DNA of 12,331 bases, taken from Streptosporangiaceae bacterium. Lineage in GTDB: Bacteria > Actinomycetota > Actinomycetes > Streptosporangiales > Streptosporangiaceae. A program made the translations under genes and the position numbers. This document shows positions 5,418 through 12,331 of this stretch, piece by piece. The notes under the pieces were generated by a model that saw only the letters and a program-made list of their open reading frames with translations, was not told the DNA's origin and made no database searches. The stretch's first letter is position 1; each line of letters begins with the position of its first letter. The stretch covers positions 1 through 12,331 of the forward strand of contig JASIJN010000497.1 in the NCBI GenBank assembly GCA_030050125.1, given 5' to 3'.

Positions 5418-7406
5418 ATGGCCATCGAGACCCAGCCTGAACGGGCGCACGGCGCCGGAGGCAGCGCACCTGGCGCGCGGCGCGAGCGGCCGTGGTGGAT
5501 GCGCCCGGCGATGCACACGGCGGTCGTCGGGGCGGTCATCGGCTACCTGCTCGGGCACCTGCTGGGCAACTTCCTGGCCAGCAGCAACGTGGCCACCGAG
5601 TACCCGAATATCGCCCTGTCCGACTCCAGCGACTGGCCGATCGTGCTCGGCTACGCGTTCGCGGTGGTCGGCTGGGTCGCCGGGCTCGGCGTGTTCAACG
5701 ACCTGGTCCGGCAGATGCTCGGCAGGCCGGTGCCTATGGGCAGGGAGGAAGAGGAGGCGGCCGACAAGGGCGTCGCCAAGTACTTCCGGTTCACCCTGGA
5801 CCACAAGGTGGTCGGGATCCAGTACCTGATCGGCATGATCATCTACTTCTGCACGGCCGGGCTGTTCGCGATGGCCATCCGCTCCGAGCTGCTGTCGCCC
5901 AGCTACCACCTGTTCAGCTCGAGCGCCTACATCGAGATCGTCGGCGAGCACGGCACGATGATGATGATGCTGATGACCTCGGTCATCCTCGGCCCGTTCG
6001 GCAACTACCTGGTCCCGCTGATGATCGGGTCCAAGCGGGTCGCCTTCCCCCGGATCGAGGCGCTGTCGTTCTGGCTCACCCCGATGGCGTTCCTGATCCT
6101 GCTGTCCGGCCTGATGCTCGGCGGGTTCCCGTTCGGCTGGACCGGGTACGCGCCGCTGTCCATCCAGTCCACGGTGGGCGCGGACTCCTACGCGATGGCG
6201 TTCGGGCTGATGGGGATCTCCATCATCCTGGCTGGCTTCAACATCATCGTCACCATCATCTGCTACCGGGCCCCCGGCATGCGCTGGAGCCGGATCCCGA
6301 TCTTCGTCTGGGCCATGATCACGACCGCGTTCCTCATGGTCCTGGCCGCGCCGGTGCTGGTCGGCGGCATGTACATGCTGCTCATGGACAGGACCGCGCA
6401 GACCGCGTTCTTCGCCGACCAACTCGGCGGCAGCAGCTACCTGTACCAGAACCTGTTCTGGTTCTTCGGCCACCCCGAGGTGTACATCCTGGCCCTGCCC
6501 GGGTTCGGGATCGTCTCCGAGTTGCTGCCGGTGTTCACCCGCAAGCCGCTGTTCGGGTACAAGGTCGCCGCGGCCGGGATGATCGGGGTGACGCTGCTGA
6601 GCTTCTTCGTCTGGCAGCACCACCTGTTCGACTCCGGCATCAACCCGGACATGCGCCCGGTGTTCATGCTGACCACCGAGCTGATCTCGATCCCGACGGG
6701 CTTCATCTACCTGGTGGCGATGGGCACGCTGTGGAAGGCGAAGATCAGGTTCACCGTGCCGATGCTGTTCGCGCTCGGCATGTACTTCAACTTCCTGATC
6801 GGCGGCATCTCCGGGGTGTTCCTGTCCGACGTGCCCGCCGACACCACCGAGCACGGCAGCTTCTTCGTGATGGCGCACTTCCACTACACGATCATGGGCG
6901 GCCTGATCTTCGCGTTCATGGCCGGCTGCTATTACTGGCTGCCCAAGATGATGGGGATCAAGCTCAACCAGACCCTCGGCAAGATCCACTTCTGGACCAT
7001 GTTCGTGTTCTTCAACTCGACGTTCCTGCCGCTGTTCGCGGTCGGCATGGCCGGCCAGCCGCGGCGGGTGTTCGAGTACGCCCGGAACCTCGAGACCCTG
7101 AACGACTGGGTGTCGATCTCCTCGTTCCTGCTCGGCGGGTCGATCCTGATCTTCGTGATCAACTTCGTCTGGTCCACCGTGATCGCCCGGGTGCGCGAGG
7201 CGGGCAACCCGTGGAACTCCCGCGGGCTGGAGTGGCAGGTGGCCTCGCCGCCGCCGCCGGACAACTTCGCCCACATCCCGGTGGTGCTCTCCGCGCCGTA
7301 TGAGTACGGCACGCCCGGCGCGCCGCCGGTCGCCGACCTCGACCCGCCGGCCGGCGTGGTCAGCGCCGCCTACGCCGGGGCCGACATCGCACGAGCGGAG
7401 GCATAG
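5418..7406 (+). CDS. ctaD: Heme-copper oxidase subunit I, divergent A type, long N-terminus
   Basis: 662 residues, longer than the usual 530-580. Catalytic core: TLDHKVVGIQYLI (helix I), low-spin heme ligand H178 in EHGTMM, R155 near the heme formyl site, CuB ligands H352, H401 and H402, E354 and the cross-linking tyrosine Y356 in GHPEVY, and the heme ligands H487 and H489 in AHFHY. This is an A-type pattern. Unusual: the D-channel aspartate in the motif before AFPR is replaced by R207; the K-channel lysine of PTGIK is I430; the Mg-site His-Asp pair is H479-G480. About 115 extra N-terminal residues carry two helices (about 34-53 and 74-98), and a Pro-rich tail follows residue 600. RBS AGAGGTGA precedes ATG 5418. 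It reduces O2 (or possibly another small gas such as NO) at the heme-copper centre. Confidence 0.93.
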   Translation: MAIETQPERAHGAGGSAPGARRERPWWMRPAMHTAVVGAVIGYLLGHLLGNFLASSNVATEYPNIALSDSSDWPIVLGYAFAVVGWVAGLGVFNDLVRQMLGRPVPMGREEEEAADKGVAKYFRFTLDHKVVGIQYLIGMIIYFCTAGLFAMAIRSELLSPSYHLFSSSAYIEIVGEHGTMMMMLMTSVILGPFGNYLVPLMIGSKRVAFPRIEALSFWLTPMAFLILLSGLMLGGFPFGWTGYAPLSIQSTVGADSYAMAFGLMGISIILAGFNIIVTIICYRAPGMRWSRIPIFVWAMITTAFLMVLAAPVLVGGMYMLLMDRTAQTAFFADQLGGSSYLYQNLFWFFGHPEVYILALPGFGIVSELLPVFTRKPLFGYKVAAAGMIGVTLLSFFVWQHHLFDSGINPDMRPVFMLTTELISIPTGFIYLVAMGTLWKAKIRFTVPMLFALGMYFNFLIGGISGVFLSDVPADTTEHGSFFVMAHFHYTIMGGLIFAFMAGCYYWLPKMMGIKLNQTLGKIHFWTMFVFFNSTFLPLFAVGMAGQPRRVFEYARNLETLNDWVSISSFLLGGSILIFVINFVWSTVIARVREAGNPWNSRGLEWQVASPPPPDNFAHIPVVLSAPYEYGTPGAPPVADLDPPAGVVSAAYAGADIARAEA

Positions 7407-7408
7407 CC

Positions 7409-8077
7409 ATGGCCGAGACAGCTCAGCAGCCGCCCGCCGGCCTGACCAGGGAGGCCGAGGAGGCCGGCTTCTACCACGAGGCGGCGCTGAACGCCTCGTG
7501 GACCGGCGCCAGGCTGGCCCTGGGCGGCATGTCGTTCGGGTTCGGCGCGTTCGTGTTCGCGTTCTTCTACCTGCGCTCGCTGAACTCGCACGACGACTGG
7601 TACCCGGCGGGCTTCAAGGCCCCGCAGGCCTGGGCGGGCCTGCTGGTCATGCTGCTGGTCGTGGTCAGCGCGCTGCTGCAGACGGGCGTCCTGCAGCGGA
7701 TCAAGGCCGGCCACAAGGGCATCTGGCAGCGGGGCGCCCTGGTGGCGCTGGTGCTCGGCCTGGCGGCCGTGGCGATCCAGATCTGGCAGCTGACCGCCCT
7801 GCCGTTCCCGCCGGGCTTCGCCGGGTACGCCAGCGTGTTCGTCGGCTTCCAGCCGGTGTTCGTCTTCGTGGTGTTCGCCGCGATGGTCTGGCTGGAGACC
7901 CTGATCATGCGGGTCCGCACGATCCCGGAACTGGCGTTCGTGGAGCAGCCGCCGACCTATGCCGAGGCCTTCACCGTGCAGCGCTTCCAGGCTTCGCTGA
8001 GTGCGTTCACCGTCGTCTGGAACTACCTGGCGGTGGTCGCGATCGTGGCCTGGGTGCTGTTCTACCTGGTCCACTGA
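7409..8077 (+). CDS. ctaE: Heme-copper oxidase subunit III-like protein
   Basis: 222 residues with five hydrophobic segments, at about 32-54, 70-91, 105-125, 139-166 and 197-221. The end FTVVWNYLAVVAIVAWVLFYLV resembles the last helix of subunit III, although the usual HFVDVVW is changed to FTVVWNY. Subunit III binds subunit I and stabilises it, and in typical enzymes helps proton uptake by the D channel, which appears lost here. The start is supported by GGAGG at 7397-7401, 7 nt before ATG, overlapping the end of subunit I. It has about the usual length for a bacterial subunit III. Order II-I-III is the normal operon order. Sequence divergence makes this assignment less certain than for subunits I and II. 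Confidence 0.82.
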   Translation: MAETAQQPPAGLTREAEEAGFYHEAALNASWTGARLALGGMSFGFGAFVFAFFYLRSLNSHDDWYPAGFKAPQAWAGLLVMLLVVVSALLQTGVLQRIKAGHKGIWQRGALVALVLGLAAVAIQIWQLTALPFPPGFAGYASVFVGFQPVFVFVVFAAMVWLETLIMRVRTIPELAFVEQPPTYAEAFTVQRFQASLSAFTVVWNYLAVVAIVAWVLFYLVH

Positions 8078-8090
8078 CCCAGAGAACCCG

Positions 8091-8936
8091 ATGAGCGCGG
8101 TCCTGTCGCACTGGTCGGCTAGCTGGCCGGCGCTGATCGTCTACGCGGCGGTGGAGGGCGGGCACCTGGCCGGCCTGCTGCGGCTGCTCGCCCGGGCAGC
8201 CGGCGACACGGCCGCCCGGCATACGATGATCAAGGAAGCGGCGCTCTTCCACGGCGGCCTGCTGCTCGCGCTGCTGGCCATCGTGTCGCCGCTTGGCTAC
8301 GAGTCCGACGTGTTCATCTGGGTGCGGGCGGTCCAGGACCTGACGCTGGCCGTTGTCGCGCCTGGGCTGATCGTGCTCGGCGCCCCGTGGCCGGCCTTCG
8401 GCGCGCGGGCGGCGTCCCGGCCGCGGTGGTGGCTGCGGCGGCCGGTGGTCGCGGTGCTGGTTTTCAACGTGATCTGGGTGGCCTGGCACCTGCCGGCGCT
8501 CTACGACCGGGTGCCGGCCAGCCCGGCCGCCAAAACCGCCGAGTACGCGCTGTACCTGGGCGCCGGGACGCTGTTCTGGCTGCAGCTGATCGGCTCGCGG
8601 CCGTGGAGCCCGGCCGCGCCTCCGCTGCGCCGCGCCACGCTGCTGATCGCCACCGTGGTCGTGGATACCGTGCTGGGCATGGTGCTGGTCTTCGGCTCCG
8701 GCGTGATCTACCCCGGCTACGCCAACGCCGCGCACCACGTGATGACGGTGCTGGACGACCAGCAACTGGCCGGGGCGGTGCTCTGGATGGGCATGCTGCT
8801 GCCGGTGATCCCGGCCACGGTGGCCGTGCTCATGCGGTGGCTGAACGACGAAGAGTCCGAAGCGCTCTCGGCAGGCTTGGACCGGCTGCTGACTCAGCGA
8901 CATTCGACCTGGCCGTCCCGGCCGAGGTTCCGATGA
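8091..8936 (+). CDS. ctaG: CtaG-like cytochrome oxidase assembly protein
   Basis: 281 residues, polytopic, with about seven hydrophobic segments. Family features of the caa3-type CtaG are clear: IVSPLGY near 65-70, a long helix ending VLGAPW, the WVAWHLPALYD block with H133, LFW near 161-163, AHH (215-216) and DQQLAGAVLWMG. In typical members further histidines sit in a HMxQH block and in an EH pair; here the first reads RAVQD (79-83) and the second E151-Y152, so these histidines are absent. The family is needed for oxidase assembly, probably for copper delivery to the CuB or CuA site. ATG at 8091 lies 13 nt after subunit III with a weak GAGA upstream; the open frame reaching back to 8001 is a shadow of subunit III. 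Confidence 0.85.
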   Translation: MSAVLSHWSASWPALIVYAAVEGGHLAGLLRLLARAAGDTAARHTMIKEAALFHGGLLLALLAIVSPLGYESDVFIWVRAVQDLTLAVVAPGLIVLGAPWPAFGARAASRPRWWLRRPVVAVLVFNVIWVAWHLPALYDRVPASPAAKTAEYALYLGAGTLFWLQLIGSRPWSPAAPPLRRATLLIATVVVDTVLGMVLVFGSGVIYPGYANAAHHVMTVLDDQQLAGAVLWMGMLLPVIPATVAVLMRWLNDEESEALSAGLDRLLTQRHSTWPSRPRFR

Positions 8937-8973
8937 GGTTGGTTTCAGCGACGGAGAGTTCGCTCGCAGCAGC

Positions 8974-8979
8974 AGGAGG
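8974..8979 (+). promoter_or_regulatory. Strong ribosome binding site for the small membrane protein
   Basis: AGGAGG lies 5 nt before GTG at 8985. It is the best Shine-Dalgarno sequence in the window and shows that the small frame that follows is a real gene with a GTG start. Confidence 0.75.
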
Positions 8980-8984
8980 CGCAG

Positions 8985-9290
8985 GTGCCGGATTCTGTTC
9001 TCGCGATGGTGACGTCTGACAACGCCCCGGGCGGTGCCATACTGACATTCGCGTTCCCGATAATCTTGTTTGCGGTCATCGCCACGGTGCTGTACATCGT
9101 GCTGTTCGGCAGGCCGCACCCCAGGGTCCCGGCGGGGCATGTGGTCCTGGCCTCGGGGCCTGCCGCCCCGGACGCCGGGTTGGTGCACGCGGCCAAGCGG
9201 GACGCGCCGGCCGGGGACACCGGCGGGAACGGTAATGTATCGGGCGAATCGCAGCAAGAGACAACGGAAACCACGGAGGCCAGCGAGTGA
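8985..9290 (+). CDS. Small single-helix membrane protein of unknown function
   Basis: 101 residues from GTG at 8985. One helix lies at about 19-41 (within [16 protein letters not shown] and on), followed by [12 protein letters not shown] and then a flexible tail rich in Gly, Glu, Ser and Thr ending in TTETTEASE. Only the helix and the short basic PHPRVP stretch look constrained. It has a perfect ribosome binding site, and its stop overlaps the start of ctaB as GTGA. Size, one helix and position between assembly genes would suit a small accessory subunit of the oxidase, comparable in role to subunit IV, but no similarity to a named subunit is seen. The function is unknown. Confidence 0.75.
   Translation: MPDSVLAMVTSDNAPGGAILTFAFPIILFAVIATVLYIVLFGRPHPRVPAGHVVLASGPAAPDAGLVHAAKRDAPAGDTGGNGNVSGESQQETTETTEASE
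9275..9279 (+). promoter_or_regulatory. Ribosome binding site of ctaB
   Basis: GGAGG lies 7 nt before GTG at 9287, inside the end of the preceding small gene. It fixes the GTG start, which overlaps the upstream stop in GTGA. Confidence 0.65.
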
Positions 9291-10252
9291 CCAACGCCGC
9301 GGGTGCACTGCCCGGCCAGCGAACCCGGCAGCTGTACGCGCCGCCGGGCGGCCGACGCTCGGCGCGCCTGGTGGCCAAGTCGCTCCTGGCCTTGACCAAG
9401 CCGCGGATCATCGTGGAGCTGCTGGTCACGACCGTGCCGACGATGCTGTTGGCCAGGCGCGGCGTCCCGGCTCCCCAGCTGATCCTGGTCACCCTGATCG
9501 GCGGGACGCTGGCCGCGGGCAGCGCCAACACGATCAACTGTTTCATCGACCGGGACATCGACGCGGTGATGAAGCGCACCAAGCGCCGGCCGCTGGTGGC
9601 CGGGGAATCCGGGGCGCTGATCAAGCCGGCCGAGGCCCTGGTGTTCGGGATCCTGCTGGGCGCGGCGTCCACCGTGCTGCTCGGCACCCTGGTCAACTGG
9701 CTGGCGGCGGCGCTGGCCGACGCGGCGATCTTGTTCTACGTGTTCGTCTACACCCTCGGCCTCAAGCGCCGGACCGCCTCCAACATCGTGATCGGCGGGG
9801 CGGCGGGCTGCTTCCCTGTGCTGGTTGGCTGGGCGGCGGTCACCGGACGGGTCAGCCTGCCCGCGGTCGTGCTGTTCGCCGTGATCTTCTTCTGGACGCC
9901 GCCGCATTTCTGGGCGCTGGCCATCAAGTTCCGCGACGACTACGCCGCGGCCAAGGTCCCGATGCTGCCGGTCGTCGCCCCGCCCGCCCAGGTCGTGCGC
10001 AAGATCGTCTGGTACTCCTACCTCATGGTCGCCGCCACGCTGGCCCTGGTCCCGTACGCGGGCTGGCTGTATGGCTGCTGCGCGGTCGGGCTCGGCGTCT
10101 GGTTCCTGGCCGAGGCCCACGCGCTGCGGGCGCGCGTCGCCCAGGGCGACGCCCCCGCGCCGATGCGGCTGTTCCACCGCTCGATCGCCTACCTGACCCT
10201 GTTGTTTGCCGCGGTCGCCGTGACCGCGTTGCTGCCCTGGGGTCGGTGGTAG
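9287..10252 (+). CDS. ctaB: Protoheme IX farnesyltransferase (heme O synthase)
   Basis: 321 residues, an integral membrane prenyltransferase of the UbiA superfamily that adds the farnesyl chain to heme B, making heme O for the oxidase. The first aspartate-rich motif is [20 protein letters not shown] (N84, D88, D92). The second conserved region has [17 protein letters not shown] (155-171). The [10 protein letters not shown] block and the DDY-to-PMLPVV segment typical of CtaB follow. Length is normal for the family and about eight helices are expected. No heme A synthase (CtaA) gene is in the window, so whether the enzyme uses heme O or heme A cannot be told. Presence in the operon fits dedicated cofactor supply for this oxidase. 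Confidence 0.95.
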   Translation: MTNAAGALPGQRTRQLYAPPGGRRSARLVAKSLLALTKPRIIVELLVTTVPTMLLARRGVPAPQLILVTLIGGTLAAGSANTINCFIDRDIDAVMKRTKRRPLVAGESGALIKPAEALVFGILLGAASTVLLGTLVNWLAAALADAAILFYVFVYTLGLKRRTASNIVIGGAAGCFPVLVGWAAVTGRVSLPAVVLFAVIFFWTPPHFWALAIKFRDDYAAAKVPMLPVVAPPAQVVRKIVWYSYLMVAATLALVPYAGWLYGCCAVGLGVWFLAEAHALRARVAQGDAPAPMRLFHRSIAYLTLLFAAVAVTALLPWGRW

Positions 10253-10278
10253 CTCCTGCCGATGGGTAGGAACGCACC

Positions 10279-11862
10279 GTGACCTCTGACGGTGGTCCGA
10301 CCCGGCGTGTCTTCCTGCGGCGCGCCGCCACGGCGGCGGCTGTCGCCGCTGCTCCGGGCGTCGTGGCCGGATGTGACCAGGGGGACGGGCGAGCGCGGGC
10401 GGCGGGGGCCACGGCGGCCCCGAGGCCGGTGCCGGAGAACTCCCGGCCCGGCGACCCGGACTGGCAGATCACCAATGTCGGGGTACCCGACGAGATCATG
10501 GGCTACGCCGCCCGGTCCGGAGTGCTCCCGGGCCAGCCGGCCGACCTCTACGTGTCGACCACCTCCCGCGGGTTCCGGGTCACCGCGTTCCGCATCGGCT
10601 GGTACGGCGGGGACCTGGCCCGCAAGGTCTGGGCCTCGGGTCCCGTGCACGGGTTCCAGCAGGGCGCGGCGGGGTTCGCCGCCGGGACCAACACCGTCAG
10701 CACCGAGTGGGAGCCGTCGCTGACCGTGCCGACCGACGGCTGGCCGGCCGGGTCCTACCTGCTCCGGCTGGACGCCGACTCGGGCGGGCAGCGGTACGTG
10801 CCGCTGACCGTCCGCTCGGGCAGCACGGCGGGCAAGGTCGTGCTCAAGAACGGGGTCGCGACCTGGCAGGCCTACAACACCTGGGGTGGCTACGACCTCT
10901 ACAACGGCCCGGCAGGCGCGTACGCGAACCGCTCGCTGGCGGTCAGCCTGGACCGGCCCTACGACCAGGAGGGCGCCTACCTGTTCATGGTCTACGAGCG
11001 GAAGCTGATCAACCTCGCCGAGCGCATGGACCTGCCGCTCGCGTACCTGACCAGCATGGACATCGCCAGCGACGGTCACGCCCTGGACGGGGCGAGCGCG
11101 CTGATCTCGCCCGGGCACGACGAGTACTGGTCGCCGCCGGAGCGGGCCAACGTCACCGCGGCCCGGGACGCCGGGGTCAACCTGGCGTTCCTCGGCGCCA
11201 ACGCCATGTTCCGGCGGACCAGGCTCGAGCCGACCGCCCTGGGCCCGGACCGGCTCGTGATCTGCTACAAGACCAGCTACCAGCAGGATCCCATGTACGG
11301 CAGGGACGATGCGCTCGTCACCTCCGACTGGCGGGAACCGCCCGACCCGGACCCGGAGTCGTCGGTGATCGGGACCCTGTACGAGGGCTACCCGACCGTC
11401 GCCGACTACGTGGTGGCCTCCCCGGACGCCTGGATGTTCCGGGGGACCGGGGTGACCAAGGGGACCAGCTTCCCGGCGCTCATCGGCATCGAGTACGACC
11501 GGGTCAACCCCGGCTACCCGGTGCAGCGGCCGATCCAGGTGCTGTCCCACTCGCCGCTGACCTGCAACGGGGTGAACAGCTACGCCGATTCCGCCTACTA
11601 CACCCACCGCAGCGGGGCCGGCGTGTTCAACGCCGGCACCATGCGCTGGGTGGAGTCGTTCGGCCCGCCGCTGTACGGCTGGGGCATCACCCCGCGGTGC
11701 GGGCGCTTCACCCGCCGGGTGACGGCGAACGTGCTGCGGGCGTTCGCTGACGGGCCCGCGGCCGCGCGGTACCCGGCGGACGACAACCTGGACGCGATGC
11801 ACGAGTGGCCGGGCGACCCCCTCGCCGCCGGGCACGACCTCTGGCCGCCGGTCCTGCTCTAA
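10279..11862 (+). CDS. Tat-exported lipoprotein, N,N-dimethylformamidase large-subunit-like
   Basis: 527 residues from GTG at 10279, with AGGA 7 nt upstream. The N-terminus TRRVFLRRA is a twin-arginine signal (R9, R10) and ends in the lipobox VAGC (C32), so the protein is likely exported folded and held to the outer face of the membrane. About 60-180 looks like a beta-sandwich domain with FRIGWYGG and a closing YLLRLDADSGG. From about 188 the protein matches the domain of the dimethylformamidase large subunit, including WQAYNTWGGYDLY (196-208), ISPGHDEYWS (276-285) and the GANAMFRR stretch. Known members hydrolyse an amide at a mononuclear iron bound by Tyr and Glu. The substrate here is unknown. 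It lies 26 nt after ctaB, so it probably belongs to the oxidase transcript. Tat export fits a cofactor-containing enzyme. Confidence 0.85.
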   Translation: MTSDGGPTRRVFLRRAATAAAVAAAPGVVAGCDQGDGRARAAGATAAPRPVPENSRPGDPDWQITNVGVPDEIMGYAARSGVLPGQPADLYVSTTSRGFRVTAFRIGWYGGDLARKVWASGPVHGFQQGAAGFAAGTNTVSTEWEPSLTVPTDGWPAGSYLLRLDADSGGQRYVPLTVRSGSTAGKVVLKNGVATWQAYNTWGGYDLYNGPAGAYANRSLAVSLDRPYDQEGAYLFMVYERKLINLAERMDLPLAYLTSMDIASDGHALDGASALISPGHDEYWSPPERANVTAARDAGVNLAFLGANAMFRRTRLEPTALGPDRLVICYKTSYQQDPMYGRDDALVTSDWREPPDPDPESSVIGTLYEGYPTVADYVVASPDAWMFRGTGVTKGTSFPALIGIEYDRVNPGYPVQRPIQVLSHSPLTCNGVNSYADSAYYTHRSGAGVFNAGTMRWVESFGPPLYGWGITPRCGRFTRRVTANVLRAFADGPAAARYPADDNLDAMHEWPGDPLAAGHDLWPPVLL

Positions 11863-12331
11863 CCGGGCAGCGGCAAGGGCGACACCCGGGCCGACAGGGA
11901 CCTGCTGGCCGACGAGATGACCGAGTCGACGGCGGCCCGCTGGGCGTTCAGGACCCGCAGGTCACGCCCCAGGGCCGCCTGAGCACTCGCCCTGGCCAGG
12001 GGGCCGCGTGCGGCGAGCACGCCGGCCACGTCCTGCTGTACCCGCTCCGCGTCCGGTGCCGCCCAGGCCACCAGGCCGTTCACCACCCGGCCAAGACGGA
12101 AGCTGGCCAGGGACTCGGTCACCTGGTACTGGATAAGGTCGTCGATGAGCTCATCGTTGGCCGGCGAGCAGTCGCTCGCCCCGGACGTGGCGATGGAGCG
12201 TGCGGTGGCGGCGTCGGCGGCCGCCCCGGCCTGGACCGCGCGCAGCGCGCTGAGCGACGCGCCCACGTCGGCGGCGCACGACCCGATGTCGGCCCGCATG
12301 TCGGTCACGAAGCCGCGCAGGTCGGACGCGC
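11859..12331 (-). CDS. Anchored helical protein of unknown function (copy 2, 5' end outside the window)
   Basis: Paralogue of the protein at 374-1006. The visible part is 156 whole codons, ending in TAG at 11859-11861. A GTG at 12308 could be taken as start, but the codons upstream read ASDLRGF, identical to residues 54-60 of copy 1, so the gene continues past the right edge and its helix and N-terminus are missing. Both cysteines of copy 1 are kept (in GSCAAD and DCSPAN), as is the block YQVTESLASFRLGRVV. The gene converges on the dimethylformamidase-like gene and their stop codons overlap over 11859-11862. If the arrangement of the left operon is repeated, a TlpA-like gene should lie just upstream, beyond the window. 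No function is recognised. Confidence 0.87.
   Translation of the reverse strand, partial: ASDLRGFVTDMRADIGSCAADVGASLSALRAVQAGAAADAATARSIATSGASDCSPANDELIDDLIQYQVTESLASFRLGRVVNGLVAWAAPDAERVQQDVAGVLAARGPLARASAQAALGRDLRVLNAQRAAVDSVISSASRSLSARVSPLPLPG

Noticed and set aside
4276..5469. 397-codon minus-strand frame opposite subunit II
   Set aside because: It spans the boundaries of three real genes and shows no protein-like motif.
5349..7274. 641-codon open frame on the minus strand opposite subunit I
   Set aside because: It is dominated by Arg, His, Asp, Gln and Val in charge-rich runs without any domain, typical of the antisense frame of a GC-rich gene, while the plus strand encodes a clear oxidase subunit.
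5418..7406. Direct assignment of subunit I as a nitric oxide reductase
   Set aside because: The active-site tyrosine of HPEVY and all CuB histidines are present, as in O2 reductases; lack of proton-channel residues alone is not enough to change the substrate assignment.
8007..9308. 433-codon minus-strand frame opposite ctaG and the small membrane gene
   Set aside because: Same shadow composition; it crosses several well-supported plus-strand starts and ribosome binding sites.
10189..11835. 548-codon open frame on the minus strand opposite the dimethylformamidase-like gene
   Set aside because: Composition is that of a shadow frame (Arg/Gly/Val/Pro rich, no motif) and the plus-strand gene has a signal peptide and family motifs.
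12306..12308. GTG as the start of the second anchored helical protein
   Set aside because: Codons upstream up to the window edge match copy 1 exactly (ASDLRGF), so the gene begins outside the window.

Overview
The window is very GC-rich, genes are packed with ATGA/GTGA overlaps, many starts are GTG, and the heme-copper oxidase genes are of actinobacterial type. It therefore looks like chromosomal DNA of a high-GC actinomycete. No rRNA, tRNA, CRISPR array or insertion sequence is visible. The lineage is an inference from composition and gene style; the sequence alone does not name a genus.

Layout: (1) Positions 1-3366, minus strand, hold a five-gene overlapping operon. Reading from its promoter it encodes an OmpR-type response regulator, a histidine kinase with almost no extracytoplasmic loop, a membrane-anchored TlpA/ResA-like thioredoxin (CPPC), a membrane-anchored helical protein of unknown function, and a membrane protein cut off by the left window edge. 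(2) Positions 3367-3721 are a divergent control region. It has a perfect 17-bp palindrome between a -35-like and a -10-like hexamer facing the regulator operon, further dyads, and a 10-bp-spaced direct repeat. (3) Positions 3722-11862, plus strand, hold an eight-gene oxidase operon: a membrane-anchored cupredoxin with a CuA-like but incomplete motif, subunit II with a full CuA motif, a long subunit I, subunit III, a CtaG-like assembly protein, a small single-helix protein, heme O synthase (CtaB), and a Tat-exported lipoprotein related to the large subunit of N,N-dimethylformamidase. (4) Positions 11859-12331, minus strand, carry the 3' part of a second copy of the unknown anchored helical protein from the left operon, converging on the oxidase operon.

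How it may work together (inference): the two-component system would control the oxidase genes across the shared intergenic region. The TlpA-like thioredoxin would keep the copper-binding cysteines of subunit II and of the cupredoxin reduced for copper loading. CtaB supplies heme O, and CtaG and the small protein would help assembly. The two paralogous helical proteins that bracket the oxidase genes are the least explained part.

The most interesting point is the oxidase itself. Subunit I keeps all heme and copper ligands and the cross-linking tyrosine. It lacks the aspartate that opens the D proton channel, the lysine that defines the K channel and the aspartate of the Mg site, and it has an extra N-terminal two-helix segment. 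Together with the degenerate CuA-like cupredoxin and a CtaG that has lost several family histidines, this suggests a divergent, little-described branch of A-type heme-copper reductases.
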